A DNA stretch of 64,000 nucleotides from Mixia osmundae IAM 14324 (taxonomy: Eukaryota; Basidiomycota; Mixiomycetes; Mixiales; Mixiaceae), in assembly GCF_000708205.1 (NCBI RefSeq), contig NW_014575563.1, positions 613,361-677,360 on the forward strand, given 5' to 3'. A program made the position numbers and the translations under genes. Of this stretch, positions 46,554 through 55,403 are shown piece by piece. The notes under the pieces were generated by a model. That model did no database searches and was not told the DNA's origin. It saw only the letters and a program-made list of their open reading frames with translations. Position 1 is the first letter of the stretch. Every line of letters starts with the position of its first letter.

Positions 46554-47376
46554 CTAGTAGAATCTGGCTCGTTTGCCCGCCCGACTGGTCTGAGCAGGCA
46601 CTTGGTCTGGGCTGCAGTATCTCGGAAGCTTCGATCGGTCCGTCTTGATGTGAAGCATGAGGGGCGCGTCGGCACAGATGACGGCTCTTGCGTATGCTCC
46701 CGCAACGTTGATACTGCCTCTATCTGTCAGGTGGATATTATCGCCAATCCAGTTGAGCCTTGTGCCAGCCTCTCCGAGCACCTTCTGCAGAGCCGCGGCG
46801 GCTGCTTCGTGGTCGACAAAGTATGCGCCAGTCTCGTAAGCCGCTGCCTTTGCACGTGCAGTAAAGAGACTGTGTTGAAAGTCAAAGACGCCGGCCGGAT
46901 TGTTCCAGAGGTTCATGGGCAAAGGTCCCGAAATGATCACCTGGGCCTTTGCCTGCTGAAAGAGCTTGATCGTCTTGATAGCGTATTCGTGATAAGTCTC
47001 AACCTGACCGCATGTGCCCGCGGCATCACAATCGCCATGGTGCTCTGTCGTGTTGCTAAAGTCGTTGCGACCAAACTCGAGGCTGACGAAATCTCCAGGC
47101 TGAACTCGCGAGGCAATCTCGTCGAACAGACCGTTATCGGTCGTTGTGTGATACGAGGAACCCTTGGAGCACAGTGAGCTTCGTCTCGAGCTGGTCTGAG
47201 AAGGTCCGCACCGGCACGGCTTGGTTGTCGACTGGAATGTCGAGCAGAGCGCCGATATTGGTGCCCCATCCTCGCGTTGACACAGCCGTCAGAGAATCAC
47301 CCATCAGCCATAACTTTTGTGCGCAGATCGAGAGCGAGAGTGTGCTCAGTGCGAGAAGTGACACGACTGAAGGCAT
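46554..47376 (-). CDS. Secreted SGNH hydrolase, rhamnogalacturonan acetylesterase-like
   Basis: Exons 47376..47212 and 47162..46554 give 257 residues. A signal peptide (MPSVVSLLALSTLSLSICAQ) precedes block I LWLMGDSLT with the nucleophile Ser, then block II NQAVPGSSYHT with Gly, block III EFGRNDFSN with Asn, and a C-terminal DNIHLTDRG that provides Asp and His. Spacing and the GWGTNIGALL element fit rhamnogalacturonan acetylesterases (CE12) better than other GDSL lipases. Such enzymes remove acetyl groups from pectin, so a plant-associated life is suggested. Cys residues near CDAAGTCGQ and VICADAP may form disulfides. The substrate is inference. Confidence 0.83.
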
Positions 47377-48049
47377 CGCTTTCCGCTTCTTTGATGTTAT
47401 AAGAGCTGTGCGCTGACACCAGAAACAAGATGGTCGCTAGCGACAGGCTCAGAAGGAGGAGGTAGCACTCGATCAGACGGGAGACGAGATCAAGAGTGGT
47501 TGACGAAACGCGGTCGCGACACAGCAGCGCATGAGTGAGAGATAACAAGAAGGAGATGGAGAAGGACGCAGCCACAAGAACAACAAGACAACAAGGTGAA
47601 GGCCTGCTGGCGAATTGGAAGAGAAGAATTTCGCGCCCACTGGAATTTCATATTTCCGATCATCCGCTCGGCGATCGACAGTGACCACATGTCATTCGAC
47701 TAAGCGCGCATCGGTAGTATCCGATTGAATTGACCAGTATCGAATCAACGACTGCCCACTCTGTCGGTGATTGTGACTATTGGCTCGCCCAGGCCTTGAG
47801 CTGTCATCATCCGGCAGAAAGTCTGCATCGCCGCTTGCAAGTCGACGCCTTTGTCGCAACATCGGGTCAGACGACCTTATCGTGTAGCTTGGCCGAGTCT
47901 AGACGACACGCGACTTGTCGACTGCCCACTCGCTCGAGTTCGAGCAGTCTCGGACACGCACAATGATGCTAGCGTGAACGCAAAACCGAGACGAGGTCAG
48001 TGCACATGCCTGCATGTCCAAATAACCGGCTAACCACCTGTGCACACAG
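47377..48049. other. Intergenic, divergent promoter region
   Basis: This lies between two genes transcribed away from each other. Near 48033-48049 a branch-like GGCTAAC and a CACAG stand directly before the ATG of the next gene, so that gene probably has an intron in its 5' leader, with a donor candidate (GTCAGT) near 47997. Nothing else is recognised. Confidence 0.45.
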
Positions 48050-49564
48050 ATGCGATCGGCTTTCGAGTCCTATATACTCCGCCTGACAGGGGATGGTAAG
48101 GCCGAGCTCAAGGGCGCGCCGGTACAGCCCGAGCTCGCCCATGATTATGGCTCGGCATCGTGGACCTCGAGCGAACCAGTCAACGCGACGGGCGCCATGG
48201 CGAACAGTTTTCTATCCAGTCAATCTGGACTGTCCGACGATTCGATGTTCTCGTCTAACAGCGAGAGATCGTCCGTTGCCGACGATGAGCCTTGCTCGCC
48301 AGCGACCGAGGAGGAAGAAGAGTCGACGCTGCTAGAGGATGGTCACCCGTCAGCTTGCTACCAGTATCAATGTCAACCCGCAAGCGCGTCGGCTTCACAC
48401 TCACGCTTTGACAGTCGGCAGACGAGTCGTACTTCGGAGGTCTCCACGGACACAGATGCGAGCTTTGACGAAGAACTACTGGGAAGCATGTCCTGGCTCG
48501 ACGTGGCCGCTCCTGCTTCGTCCTCTGCATCTCGATGGCAGATTGCGTTCAGGAGCACGCAAGATCAGGGTTTCATGCGGTCTCATCCCAGCCAACATGC
48601 CTGCATGAGCCCGCCGAAGCGCCGCACGTCTACCGTGACCGAAAAGATCACCATCGACCCGAGAGTCTCGCCTCTGCATGCTCGAAGACGCGAGAGAGAC
48701 TCGAGGGAGCAAGTCAGGCAGCCGTCGCCGACCAGACCAGCACAGCCAAAGCGCCGTACCAGCAATGGGCGGCGCTTCTTACAGCTCTTTGCCGGTAAGG
48801 GCTTCACCAGCAAAGCAGAGCCAGATGTGCAACGTATACCCTCAGAGAAAAGTATATTCCCCCGGCGACAATCACTCGTCGAAAGCAAGCGGACGAATGA
48901 GAAGAGTGCTGCTAACAGCAGTAGCTCGCTCCTGACGCGTTCGATCAACTCGATACGCTCGGTGCCTAATATGCTTTCATCTGCACCCGTGCAACACGCC
49001 GACTGGCACAAATTTGCACAAGACCTAGATGAAAGCGAGGGTGTCGATGAGCATCCCCGGCCGACTTCGCCTGGCGAGCTCCCTTGGCCCAGACTGTCCC
49101 TCCTGAAAGGCACATCGAGCAACGGCGAAGTAGCGAGCAGCTCTGTGCAGCTCCAGACGTTTGCCTTTTCGCCCTCTGCACCCCAGAAAGCGATTTTGCC
49201 ACTGGCCAAGCCGAGACCATCAGGCGTGCAGCCGACATCCAGTGCGATAGCATGCATACCCCCTCCCCCATCAGTTCACGATATCGTGAGCGAGATCAGC
49301 GAGATCGAGCTGATAGCCGATGATGCGGAACCCGTACCGGACGAGCAACCGATAGTCCGATTTCTGGCCAATTCGAGTCACTTGCGCATGCTCACGCTCG
49401 AATTTGAGATGATGCGCCATCGCAAGATTGTGGCGCCTCTTCGTGGGCGTGCGGTCACCATCGTGGTGGCGCCCCGACGCAAGCATGCTCAGTCAACCAG
49501 TGCGAATGCACGGGCGCCCTATGCTTCGCCCGGTCCTTCGACATTGAGGTTGGTAATATGTTGA
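48050..49564 (+). CDS. Ser-rich protein of unknown function
   Basis: An unspliced frame of 504 residues (MRSAFESYILRLTGDGKAEL). It is rich in Ser, Pro and Arg with acidic patches (ATEEEEESTLLEDG) and is probably disordered for most of its length. More ordered parts are TSEVSTDTDASFDEELLGSM, GRRFLQLFAGKGF and, near the end, VSEISEIELIADDAEPVP and SSHLRMLTLEFEMMRHRKIV. The last resembles no domain I know. Several RRxS/SP sites suggest kinase control. A CACAG just before the ATG hints at a leader intron. The real C-terminus could lie beyond a further intron near 49550. Confidence 0.65.
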   Translation: MRSAFESYILRLTGDGKAELKGAPVQPELAHDYGSASWTSSEPVNATGAMANSFLSSQSGLSDDSMFSSNSERSSVADDEPCSPATEEEEESTLLEDGHPSACYQYQCQPASASASHSRFDSRQTSRTSEVSTDTDASFDEELLGSMSWLDVAAPASSSASRWQIAFRSTQDQGFMRSHPSQHACMSPPKRRTSTVTEKITIDPRVSPLHARRRERDSREQVRQPSPTRPAQPKRRTSNGRRFLQLFAGKGFTSKAEPDVQRIPSEKSIFPRRQSLVESKRTNEKSAANSSSSLLTRSINSIRSVPNMLSSAPVQHADWHKFAQDLDESEGVDEHPRPTSPGELPWPRLSLLKGTSSNGEVASSSVQLQTFAFSPSAPQKAILPLAKPRPSGVQPTSSAIACIPPPPSVHDIVSEISEIELIADDAEPVPDEQPIVRFLANSSHLRMLTLEFEMMRHRKIVAPLRGRAVTIVVAPRRKHAQSTSANARAPYASPGPSTLRLVIC

Positions 49565-49657
49565 TTAGCAGGAGATATAGCAGATATAGCAGCAACAGCC
49601 CGAGAAAGGCGAATACAGCTAGTATAGCAGCAGAAACAGCAGCAGCAGCAGCAGTAA
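49565..49657. repeat. Low-complexity AGC/AGATATAGC tract
   Basis: Directly after the stop of the Ser-rich gene, units of AGATATAGC and AGCAGC recur imperfectly and end in a run of six AGC triplets. It is a simple-sequence tract in 3' flanking DNA and probably length-variable. Confidence 0.7.
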
Positions 49658-49741
49658 AGTCAGATCTACGTATCTGTGTAAATTGCTTGTTGTGTACAGG
49701 ACAACGCGGGCGTTTCTTTTGGTACAACATTGTGTGCTGCA

Positions 49742-50207
49742 TCAGATTGACACTATTCCCTGACCTTCGCCGTAGAGGTAGTACATGGCACGCTGTGATA
49801 TGACCTGCGAGCGGTAGATTAGCGCCTGAGCACAAACGCGCTTGTCTTTGCTCGACTCACGCGAATATGACTTGGCAGATATGCAACGGTAGCGTAAGTG
49901 AGCAGTCCGAACAGGAGTATGACGAAGATGTCTGTTCGGCAGTTCAGCGAGGGTGCTGAGCAGGCACTGACTGACGTACGAAAAGAAATCATCTCCCATG
50001 GCTCATACATGGAGAACGAGAAACCTCCTGTGCTGAGAGCATGGATGCAGCGTCAGCTGAAGGACAAGCGATAGATGAGCCGCACTGGACATGGAGAGAT
50101 CAAGCGAGCAGAAGGGCAGCTGACTAGGTGAACCACCAGTTGTTGAAGACATTGCTCGGCGGCGGAAGCTTAGGCCTCTGTCGCCCGTCTGCGCCCTTTG
50201 TGCTCAT
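49742..50207 (-). CDS. Serine palmitoyltransferase small subunit (ssSPT-like)
   Basis: Four exons, 50207..50125, 50032..49980, 49931..49861 and 49804..49742, give 89 residues. The core NNWWFTYTGGFSFSMYEPWE followed by a membrane segment (HIFVILLFGLLTYATVAYLP, then SHI) matches human ssSPTa (YYQYLLVTALYMLEPWE, then a membrane segment and MPQHI). The xEPWE motif just ahead of the membrane helix is diagnostic. The subunit activates the Lcb1/Lcb2 enzyme, which starts sphingolipid synthesis in the ER. The tail (ISQRAMYYLYGEGQG) is like that of other fungal members. It is divergent from synaptobrevin. Confidence 0.82.
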
Positions 50208-50525
50208 CGTACGCGTGACGACCGGTCGCCGCGGCTGATCCGTCGCTGTTGTCGCCATCTTGCTGGAGCTCGAGCTTGGGCACCGGCGTTTTGGCTGACG
50301 CGCTCTCTCGTCGACTGACTTTCACAGCATCCGCGACGAGTTGTCTCACACGGGACAGAGCGGGAGTCGAGCCAGTCGAGTGCAGCGTAGCGCAAGCCTA
50401 GACAGCGACAGCCATCATGTGAGTGACGCCAGGCCTCGGTCCTGTCGCGACATCTCGACATCTCGCAATAGGAACATCTACCAACGACAGCCCTTTTCCG
50501 CAACCTCGTCTCCACTGTGCCAACG

Positions 50526-51073
50526 ATGCCAGCGACACGACCCAATCACACAATCGCGTGCTCGTGAGATCCCTCGCTGACCGGTCGTCATGCGCACAGG
50601 TCGTCCGGACAGCCTTATGATCCTTACATCCCAGGCGCTCAGCCCGGGGGTGCGAGCAAACCGACCGGATCGAAAGCGCCCAACAGCAAGACGGCAGAGA
50701 TCCAAGGCCAGATTGATGATACTGTCAACATCATGAGAGAGAACATCACCAAGGTCAACGAGCGAGGCGAGAGACTCGATTCTCTCCAAGACAAAACAGG
50801 TCAGCCGCGTGCTGGCTTCAGTCCTAGCGACGACTGACTTGCCGCGCACGACGACAGATAACTTGGCCGTCAGTGCGCAAGGATTCAGGAGAGGCGCGAA
50901 TCGCGTGAGAAAGGCAATGTGGTGGAAAGACATGAAGATGAGATTGCTCATAGGCGCTGGCCTCATCATCCTCATCATCGTCATCGTAGGCACGTCAGCC
51001 TCGGATGCTCGCACAGGCATTGCGCTGACGTGATGGGATGCGTGCAGTGCCTATCGTCGTCAAGAACAAATAG
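50526..51073 (+). CDS. SNC1: Synaptobrevin/VAMP (v-SNARE, Snc-like)
   Basis: Exons 50526..50563, 50600..50799, 50858..50989 and 51048..51073 give about 131 residues. The SNARE motif runs [60 protein letters not shown], with the zero-layer Arg in NERGERL. A single C-terminal anchor ([20 protein letters not shown]) ends VKNK. It should act on secretory and endocytic vesicles at the plasma membrane. The last intron is best read with a GC donor (GTAGGCACGT), which alone gives the VVPIVV end typical of fungal Snc proteins. The first exon is short and its start less certain. Confidence 0.9.
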
Positions 51074-51644
51074 GGATCATCGCACGATTCGTCGAATGAC
51101 AGCGGACTCAATCCGATCGGACCCATCTCGCCTCCTTCTCTGGCACGTAACGCCACAGGAGGCGCCAACCAAAGCTCCAACTCGACAGCCGGTACCAGTA
51201 GCCGCTTCCTACCTCTCTCCAACGCAATCTGAACCAAATAAGTACGCAAGCCGCGCCACTGTCACCTGTCTGTCGAACTAGTCCGATTATACCCTCTGTG
51301 TGACTCTCCTCAAGAGAGGTTCCCATCACACCGAACCAAAGCTGCTGTCATGTCTACCTTGCCCTATTCCAGAAGAAGACGTCGACGTCTCGTGCGGAAC
51401 CCCACTGGGAAGCCCGGAACCACCTTACCTCAAAGCCAAAGCCGATTTCGTAGAGCTTGCTGACAAAGCTCGAAAGCTTACATTTAGTCGTTCGCTCTGT
51501 ACCATTGTACCATCCTGTGATGCTGCCTCGGCCGTCTGTCTGGGACTCCATCATGATACATGCAAGGTGGCAAGCCGGCTGCTGCTCCGCCATGTGACGC
51601 GTTCCGAGCTCGACCTTCAGCCTTGATTCTGCTGCAGACGTGAA
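51074..51644. other. Intergenic stretch between synaptobrevin and COX19
   Basis: Both neighbours are on the plus strand, so this should hold the synaptobrevin 3' end and the COX19 promoter. Frames on either strand (for example 51300..51626 plus) show no family motif. Confidence 0.5.
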
Positions 51645-52128
51645 ATGTCGTTCGGCCGACCAGGATCAACCCTTGCTGCTCTCACTGTCTCTCCACCGGG
51701 TACGATGACCCCCCACCGGGGCCACGGCGAAGGAGTCTGACTGCCTGTAACAGAGCGTGGTTCGTTTCCTCTCGATCACGATGGCAAGCATCTACCGGAG
51801 CAGTACCGATACATCCGGCTGATCTCGTGCTTTGGATGGTGCAGGAGAATGCAAGGTGTTCATGAAAGAGTACCTCAAGTGCCTCAAGACGCACAAGAAT
51901 GAGAACTCAAAGTGCCGACATCTCTCAAAGAGCTATCTCAACTGTCGCATGGAGCAGTCAGTCTACCATCGCTCAGCACACTCCACTTTGATGAACAGTG
52001 TGGACAGTGGTCTCATGGAACGAGACGAATGGGAGAATTTCGGTCTGCAAGATGTCGATGCTGCGCCAAAGACGATGGCAGGCCAATCGGCTCCGACGAC
52101 AGACGCCTCGACACCCGGCAAGACATGA
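51645..52128 (+). CDS. COX19: Cytochrome c oxidase assembly protein Cox19
   Basis: Exons 51645..51699, 51754..51783, 51845..51956 and 52008..52128 give about 105 residues. MSFGRPGSTLAAL...SPPERGSFPLDHDGECK opens as in human COX19 (PPDKGSFPLDHLGECK). The twin CX9C pairs follow: CKVFMKEYLKC and CRHLSKSYLNC, then RMEHGLMERDEWENFG. It is a Mia40-imported intermembrane-space protein for copper delivery to cytochrome oxidase. The second intron has a GC donor (GATGGCAAGC). The third, 51957-52007, has 51 bases, no stop, and could be kept as 17 extra residues; the family lacks them. It converges with DCP1, 38 bases apart. Confidence 0.93.
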
Positions 52129-52166
52129 GCTGGCAGGACAGTGCGTGCAGTACAACAAGAGAACCA

Positions 52167-53434
52167 TCACGCTGTCTTGCGCCAATCGACATAGCGTGAG
52201 TACAGCTCGTCCGTAAAGCTCGGCTCGGTCTGCATGACGCACGTCAGCAGCAAGCAATTTCCCAGTGATCGACGGGGGCACACATAGATCAGGCTGAGCA
52301 GAGCTTGGATGTACTCCTTTTTGGGGAGTACAGGGCCGCTTGTGAGCGAGTCCTTGTCAGCATGTTGTTGCACGACAGACTGCACAAGCTCCGCGCTCGT
52401 GCTTGCTTTCGACTGTCGAGGCGCTACCGTTGGCTTCTCCGTCGGACGCTGATTGTTGGGCACCGAGGGAGGTCTCGCATGCCCATTGCTGACGTGACGT
52501 CGTGCTGGCTTTACTGGTTGACCAGGGGAGATCGATGGCGCTGACGGAGCGGGTGCAGCACCCAACAGAGCCATCAGTGCACGACTGTCTGCTTGTAGAT
52601 CGGGCTGAGCGGGCGCAGATGGCTTGGCAGCACTCTGGAACATGGTGTCGAGAAGCGATAGACCCGTAGGCAGCTTCGACGCATCTGGCGCATTCCTCGA
52701 CTGTATGCTCTCCGCTTTCTCAGGCTGACTGTCCGGCAGAGTACCAAAGAGGGCATTGAGACTGATCGTCTGCCCTGTCGCTTTCGATGCTGATTGCTGT
52801 GGTTCTGCGGCCGAGCTTCTTGCTAGTCTGTCAGGAGAGAGCTCAGCCCTGTTGTCGGGCGCGTCTCTCGGGTAGCGCACTCGAGCATTCGCTGGCCTAT
52901 CCTCTCCCTATGCTCCGGCTCGAAGACCCAGATTCCATGTACCGCATCTGTACCGACATGAGCAGAATGCAACAGAGAGAGAGAGCACAAGCTGCATACC
53001 CGTCTTTGAGGATTGCACAATGATGAATTGGGGGGTCGTTTCTATTGATTCTTCGTCGTCCAGGCTCTCGCTCACATTGTCCACGCCGTTTCGATTGAGA
53101 ACGAAGAAGCCGTAGAGTGGCGTGGACCGTCTGAAGCAGCGTTGATGGGGCATCAGCTCGAGTGCAGCGTGACGAAAGCCTTGCTCTGCTGACCTGCGAA
53201 AGAGGAACAGAGTGCCCTCCACGCCCGTCTTGGTCTGCGTTCGCACGTCATGAGCCCAGATGGAATGGCTAGTTCTATGGACTGGAGTACCCAAGCACCG
53301 TCTGCATGTCGATACAGCACAACATAGCTTGACGAGTCGAGTATTTCGATAATGCTCGGGTCGTGACGCCGCAACGTCTTGAGATTGAGCGCAAGCTTGG
53401 CATTGTCTATCTGACTCAGGCCTGGCAGTGCCAT
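52167..53434 (-). CDS. DCP1: mRNA decapping enzyme subunit Dcp1
   Basis: Exons 53434..53291, 53234..53194, 53130..53000, 52947..52881, 52827..52284 and 52229..52167 give about 329 residues. The N-terminal EVH1 domain reads LNLKTLRRHDPSIIEILDSS, YVVLYRHADGAWTKTGVEGT, LFLFRR, TPLYGFFVLNRNGVDNVSES and VHGIWVFEPEHRERIGQRML. A Ser/Pro/Gln linker includes ISLNALFGTLP, then the trimerisation element EYIQALLSLIYTEPSFTDEL, as in basidiomycete and animal Dcp1. Dcp1 stimulates Dcp2 to remove the 5' cap in P bodies. The intron inside exon 4/5 (GTGCGC...GACAG, 52880-52828) is needed to pass from the EVH1 end into the linker. Confidence 0.93.
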
Positions 53435-53598
53435 GGGAAGCTGCTTCGCGCCTGATGTGCGGTCCTGCTTGCGTGTAGGACTGCCGGATAGGATCGACAG
53501 GAGAGCGCGTTGCGTCATCAGAAATGCATGATTAGCGACAACAAGGAACATTGCACATGGTATCTATACAGCCCCACCAGCAGAGACAGACGCCTGTC

Positions 53599-55021
53599 TT
53601 ACGGGCAAGGTAAGACAGGCTGCTTGCGCAAGCGTGTGCAGAGCGCAATGAATTCGACATCGCTCTCTGCAGTCACGTAGCCATGTCGGATGAGGAAATC
53701 GAGCAGTACGAGAGCGCAATTCGGTTTGAACTCGCCAGCGAGCAACTTGGGGATGAGTTCTTGTACCGGAAGACATTCGAACTGAGCCACTTCGCCATCG
53801 TCGGCATTCGTCTGCGGCCACAGACCAGGGGTCAGGTCGCCTTTTGGTGCATCCAGAGGCAAATCGTAGATATACTGTAGTTCGGGTTGGAGCCAGCCAC
53901 CTGCATTGAAGTAGGTGTAGCTGAGTATGCCTGCAGATCGGATACGTTGGCGGACAAAGGCGGGCGAAAGTGAGGCTTCTTCTGAGCATTCGCGTAGGAT
54001 CGATTCGAAAGGCGAATCAGAAGCAGTAATGCCCCCCGCTACTGTGTTATCGAGCGCTCCTGGCCAGCTACAGAGTACGTCAGCTTGTTGTACCGAGAGG
54101 CGAGGTAGATACACACGTCTGCTTGTCAGGAGATCGTTTGGCGACCCAAACAACGAGACCACCCGTTCCAGGATCTTGGTGATAAGCCGTCAGATGGACG
54201 CCAAAGGTCGCAAATCCAAAGAGCGAGCATGCCGCACGCTCGATCTCAAAGATGATATTGCCGCCGGGCAGATGACAGACGGCAGAAGTAGGTTGGGAGA
54301 TGGCCTTTGGACCGTAGATCGCGTATCGTTCGTCTCGCCAGCCGCTGAGCTCGTCTAGGAATGTGCGCGATTCTTTCCAGTTGCGGATGATGCGATCGAA
54401 CTGGGCTGTGATCTCGTCTTTGCCTTGTTCGCGCAAAGCGGGTGACAAGCCGACAGCGAGCAGGTCTGTCGAAGGCGTGCTATCTAGCGTGGGCGTCGCA
54501 CTGTCTGAGAAGAGCCATTCCCAGCATTGCAGTCCGTGGTAGCGCGTGACGTTGACACTGTCCTTTCTGAGGGCATCTATGACGTTTTGCCTCAGGAAGC
54601 CGATGGGCTGCCGAGTGTCTGCTAGCGTGTAGAAGAGCGGTACGATCTGCTGCGATTGTTCGAGCAAGGAGTCTGCAGAAGTCGGCTCAATGGTCCAGGA
54701 TTTGTTGTAGGCTGCCTTGACCAAACAGGGCGATATCTCTACAGAGTCGCAACGATTGGCGACACCGACGAGCGAGTAGATGCCCGAGGGTAGATCGACC
54801 GGTCTCCTTCTGACCACGGAGAGCGACACGGGTGCACAGGTGGCTTCATCAGATTCGTCGAATGCATCCAGACGAGTTGGCGAGCCGCCGGGCTGGAAGA
54901 GAGGCTCATCGGCGCCCCATGCTTCTCTGTGCTCCGTCTCTTCTGCCGTGGCTGTCGTGGGAGATCTGAACGCTTCCGGGTTGAGCGAGAGCCGCTTGAC
55001 GTTGAGTGCTTTGGGTGCCAT
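53599..55021 (-). CDS. Nudix hydrolase with DUF4743 (YJR142W/TPK-related type)
   Basis: Exons 55021..54117 and 54067..53599 give 457 residues. The N-terminal part includes CWEWLFSDSA, ALREQGKDEITAQFDRIIRN and RDERYAIYG, then a pre-Nudix region (FGFATFGVHLTAYH, GLVVWVAKRSPDKQTWPGAL). The Nudix box is GGITASDSPFESILRECSEE, keeping the G, E and RE-EE residues that bind metal. YTYFNAGGWLQPELQYIYDL and LLDFLIRHGYV complete the fungal family form. Relatives hydrolyse oxidised or damaged thiamine diphosphate; that role here is inference. A start at 55039 is also possible. It is divergent from the AMPK beta gene. Confidence 0.88.
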
Positions 55022-55403
55022 TCGTGCCTGACCTTGCAAAGTCTGACTCGACGGAGCCTCAGCTCACTTGGCGGTCGATGCCGAACAGGAGCAAGTGCCA
55101 CCCTCGTCGAGTCTGACTGCTGTCTGCTGCTGTCCTGAGCAGCGAGGGTGGTGTCAGGTTGAGGGAGTGATTGTCGATTGGGTGCTCCGCTGAAATTGAC
55201 GAGTTCCCCTCAGAGAAGGCAACGAAACAGACGCAGCTCAGCCAGATCACTCGCAGAGAGCTGCAGCGGATCAGCAACGAGCGCCTGTCCCGTCCTGCCA
55301 TCCTGCGAGCTTAGCTGTACGCCCGACCTGAGCGGTCAGCTGAAAGGCGCTCGGACTACGACGTCGACGAGGAGACAGCTGCCAAGGCGACCGATAGCTC
55401 AGC
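55022..55403. other. Intergenic divergent promoter, Nudix and AMPK beta
   Basis: Two genes are transcribed away from each other across 382 bases. No frame with family motifs is seen; both leaders and promoters should lie here. Confidence 0.5.

Noticed and set aside
47473-47690. Hydrophobic minus-strand frames near 47.5 kb as a membrane protein
   Set aside because: No homology, no splice signals, and they sit upstream of the signal peptide of the SGNH hydrolase where the promoter belongs.
49610-49657. AGC run as a coding polyglutamine or polyserine tract
   Set aside because: It lies after the stop codon of the Ser-rich gene and I see no splice path that brings it into frame.
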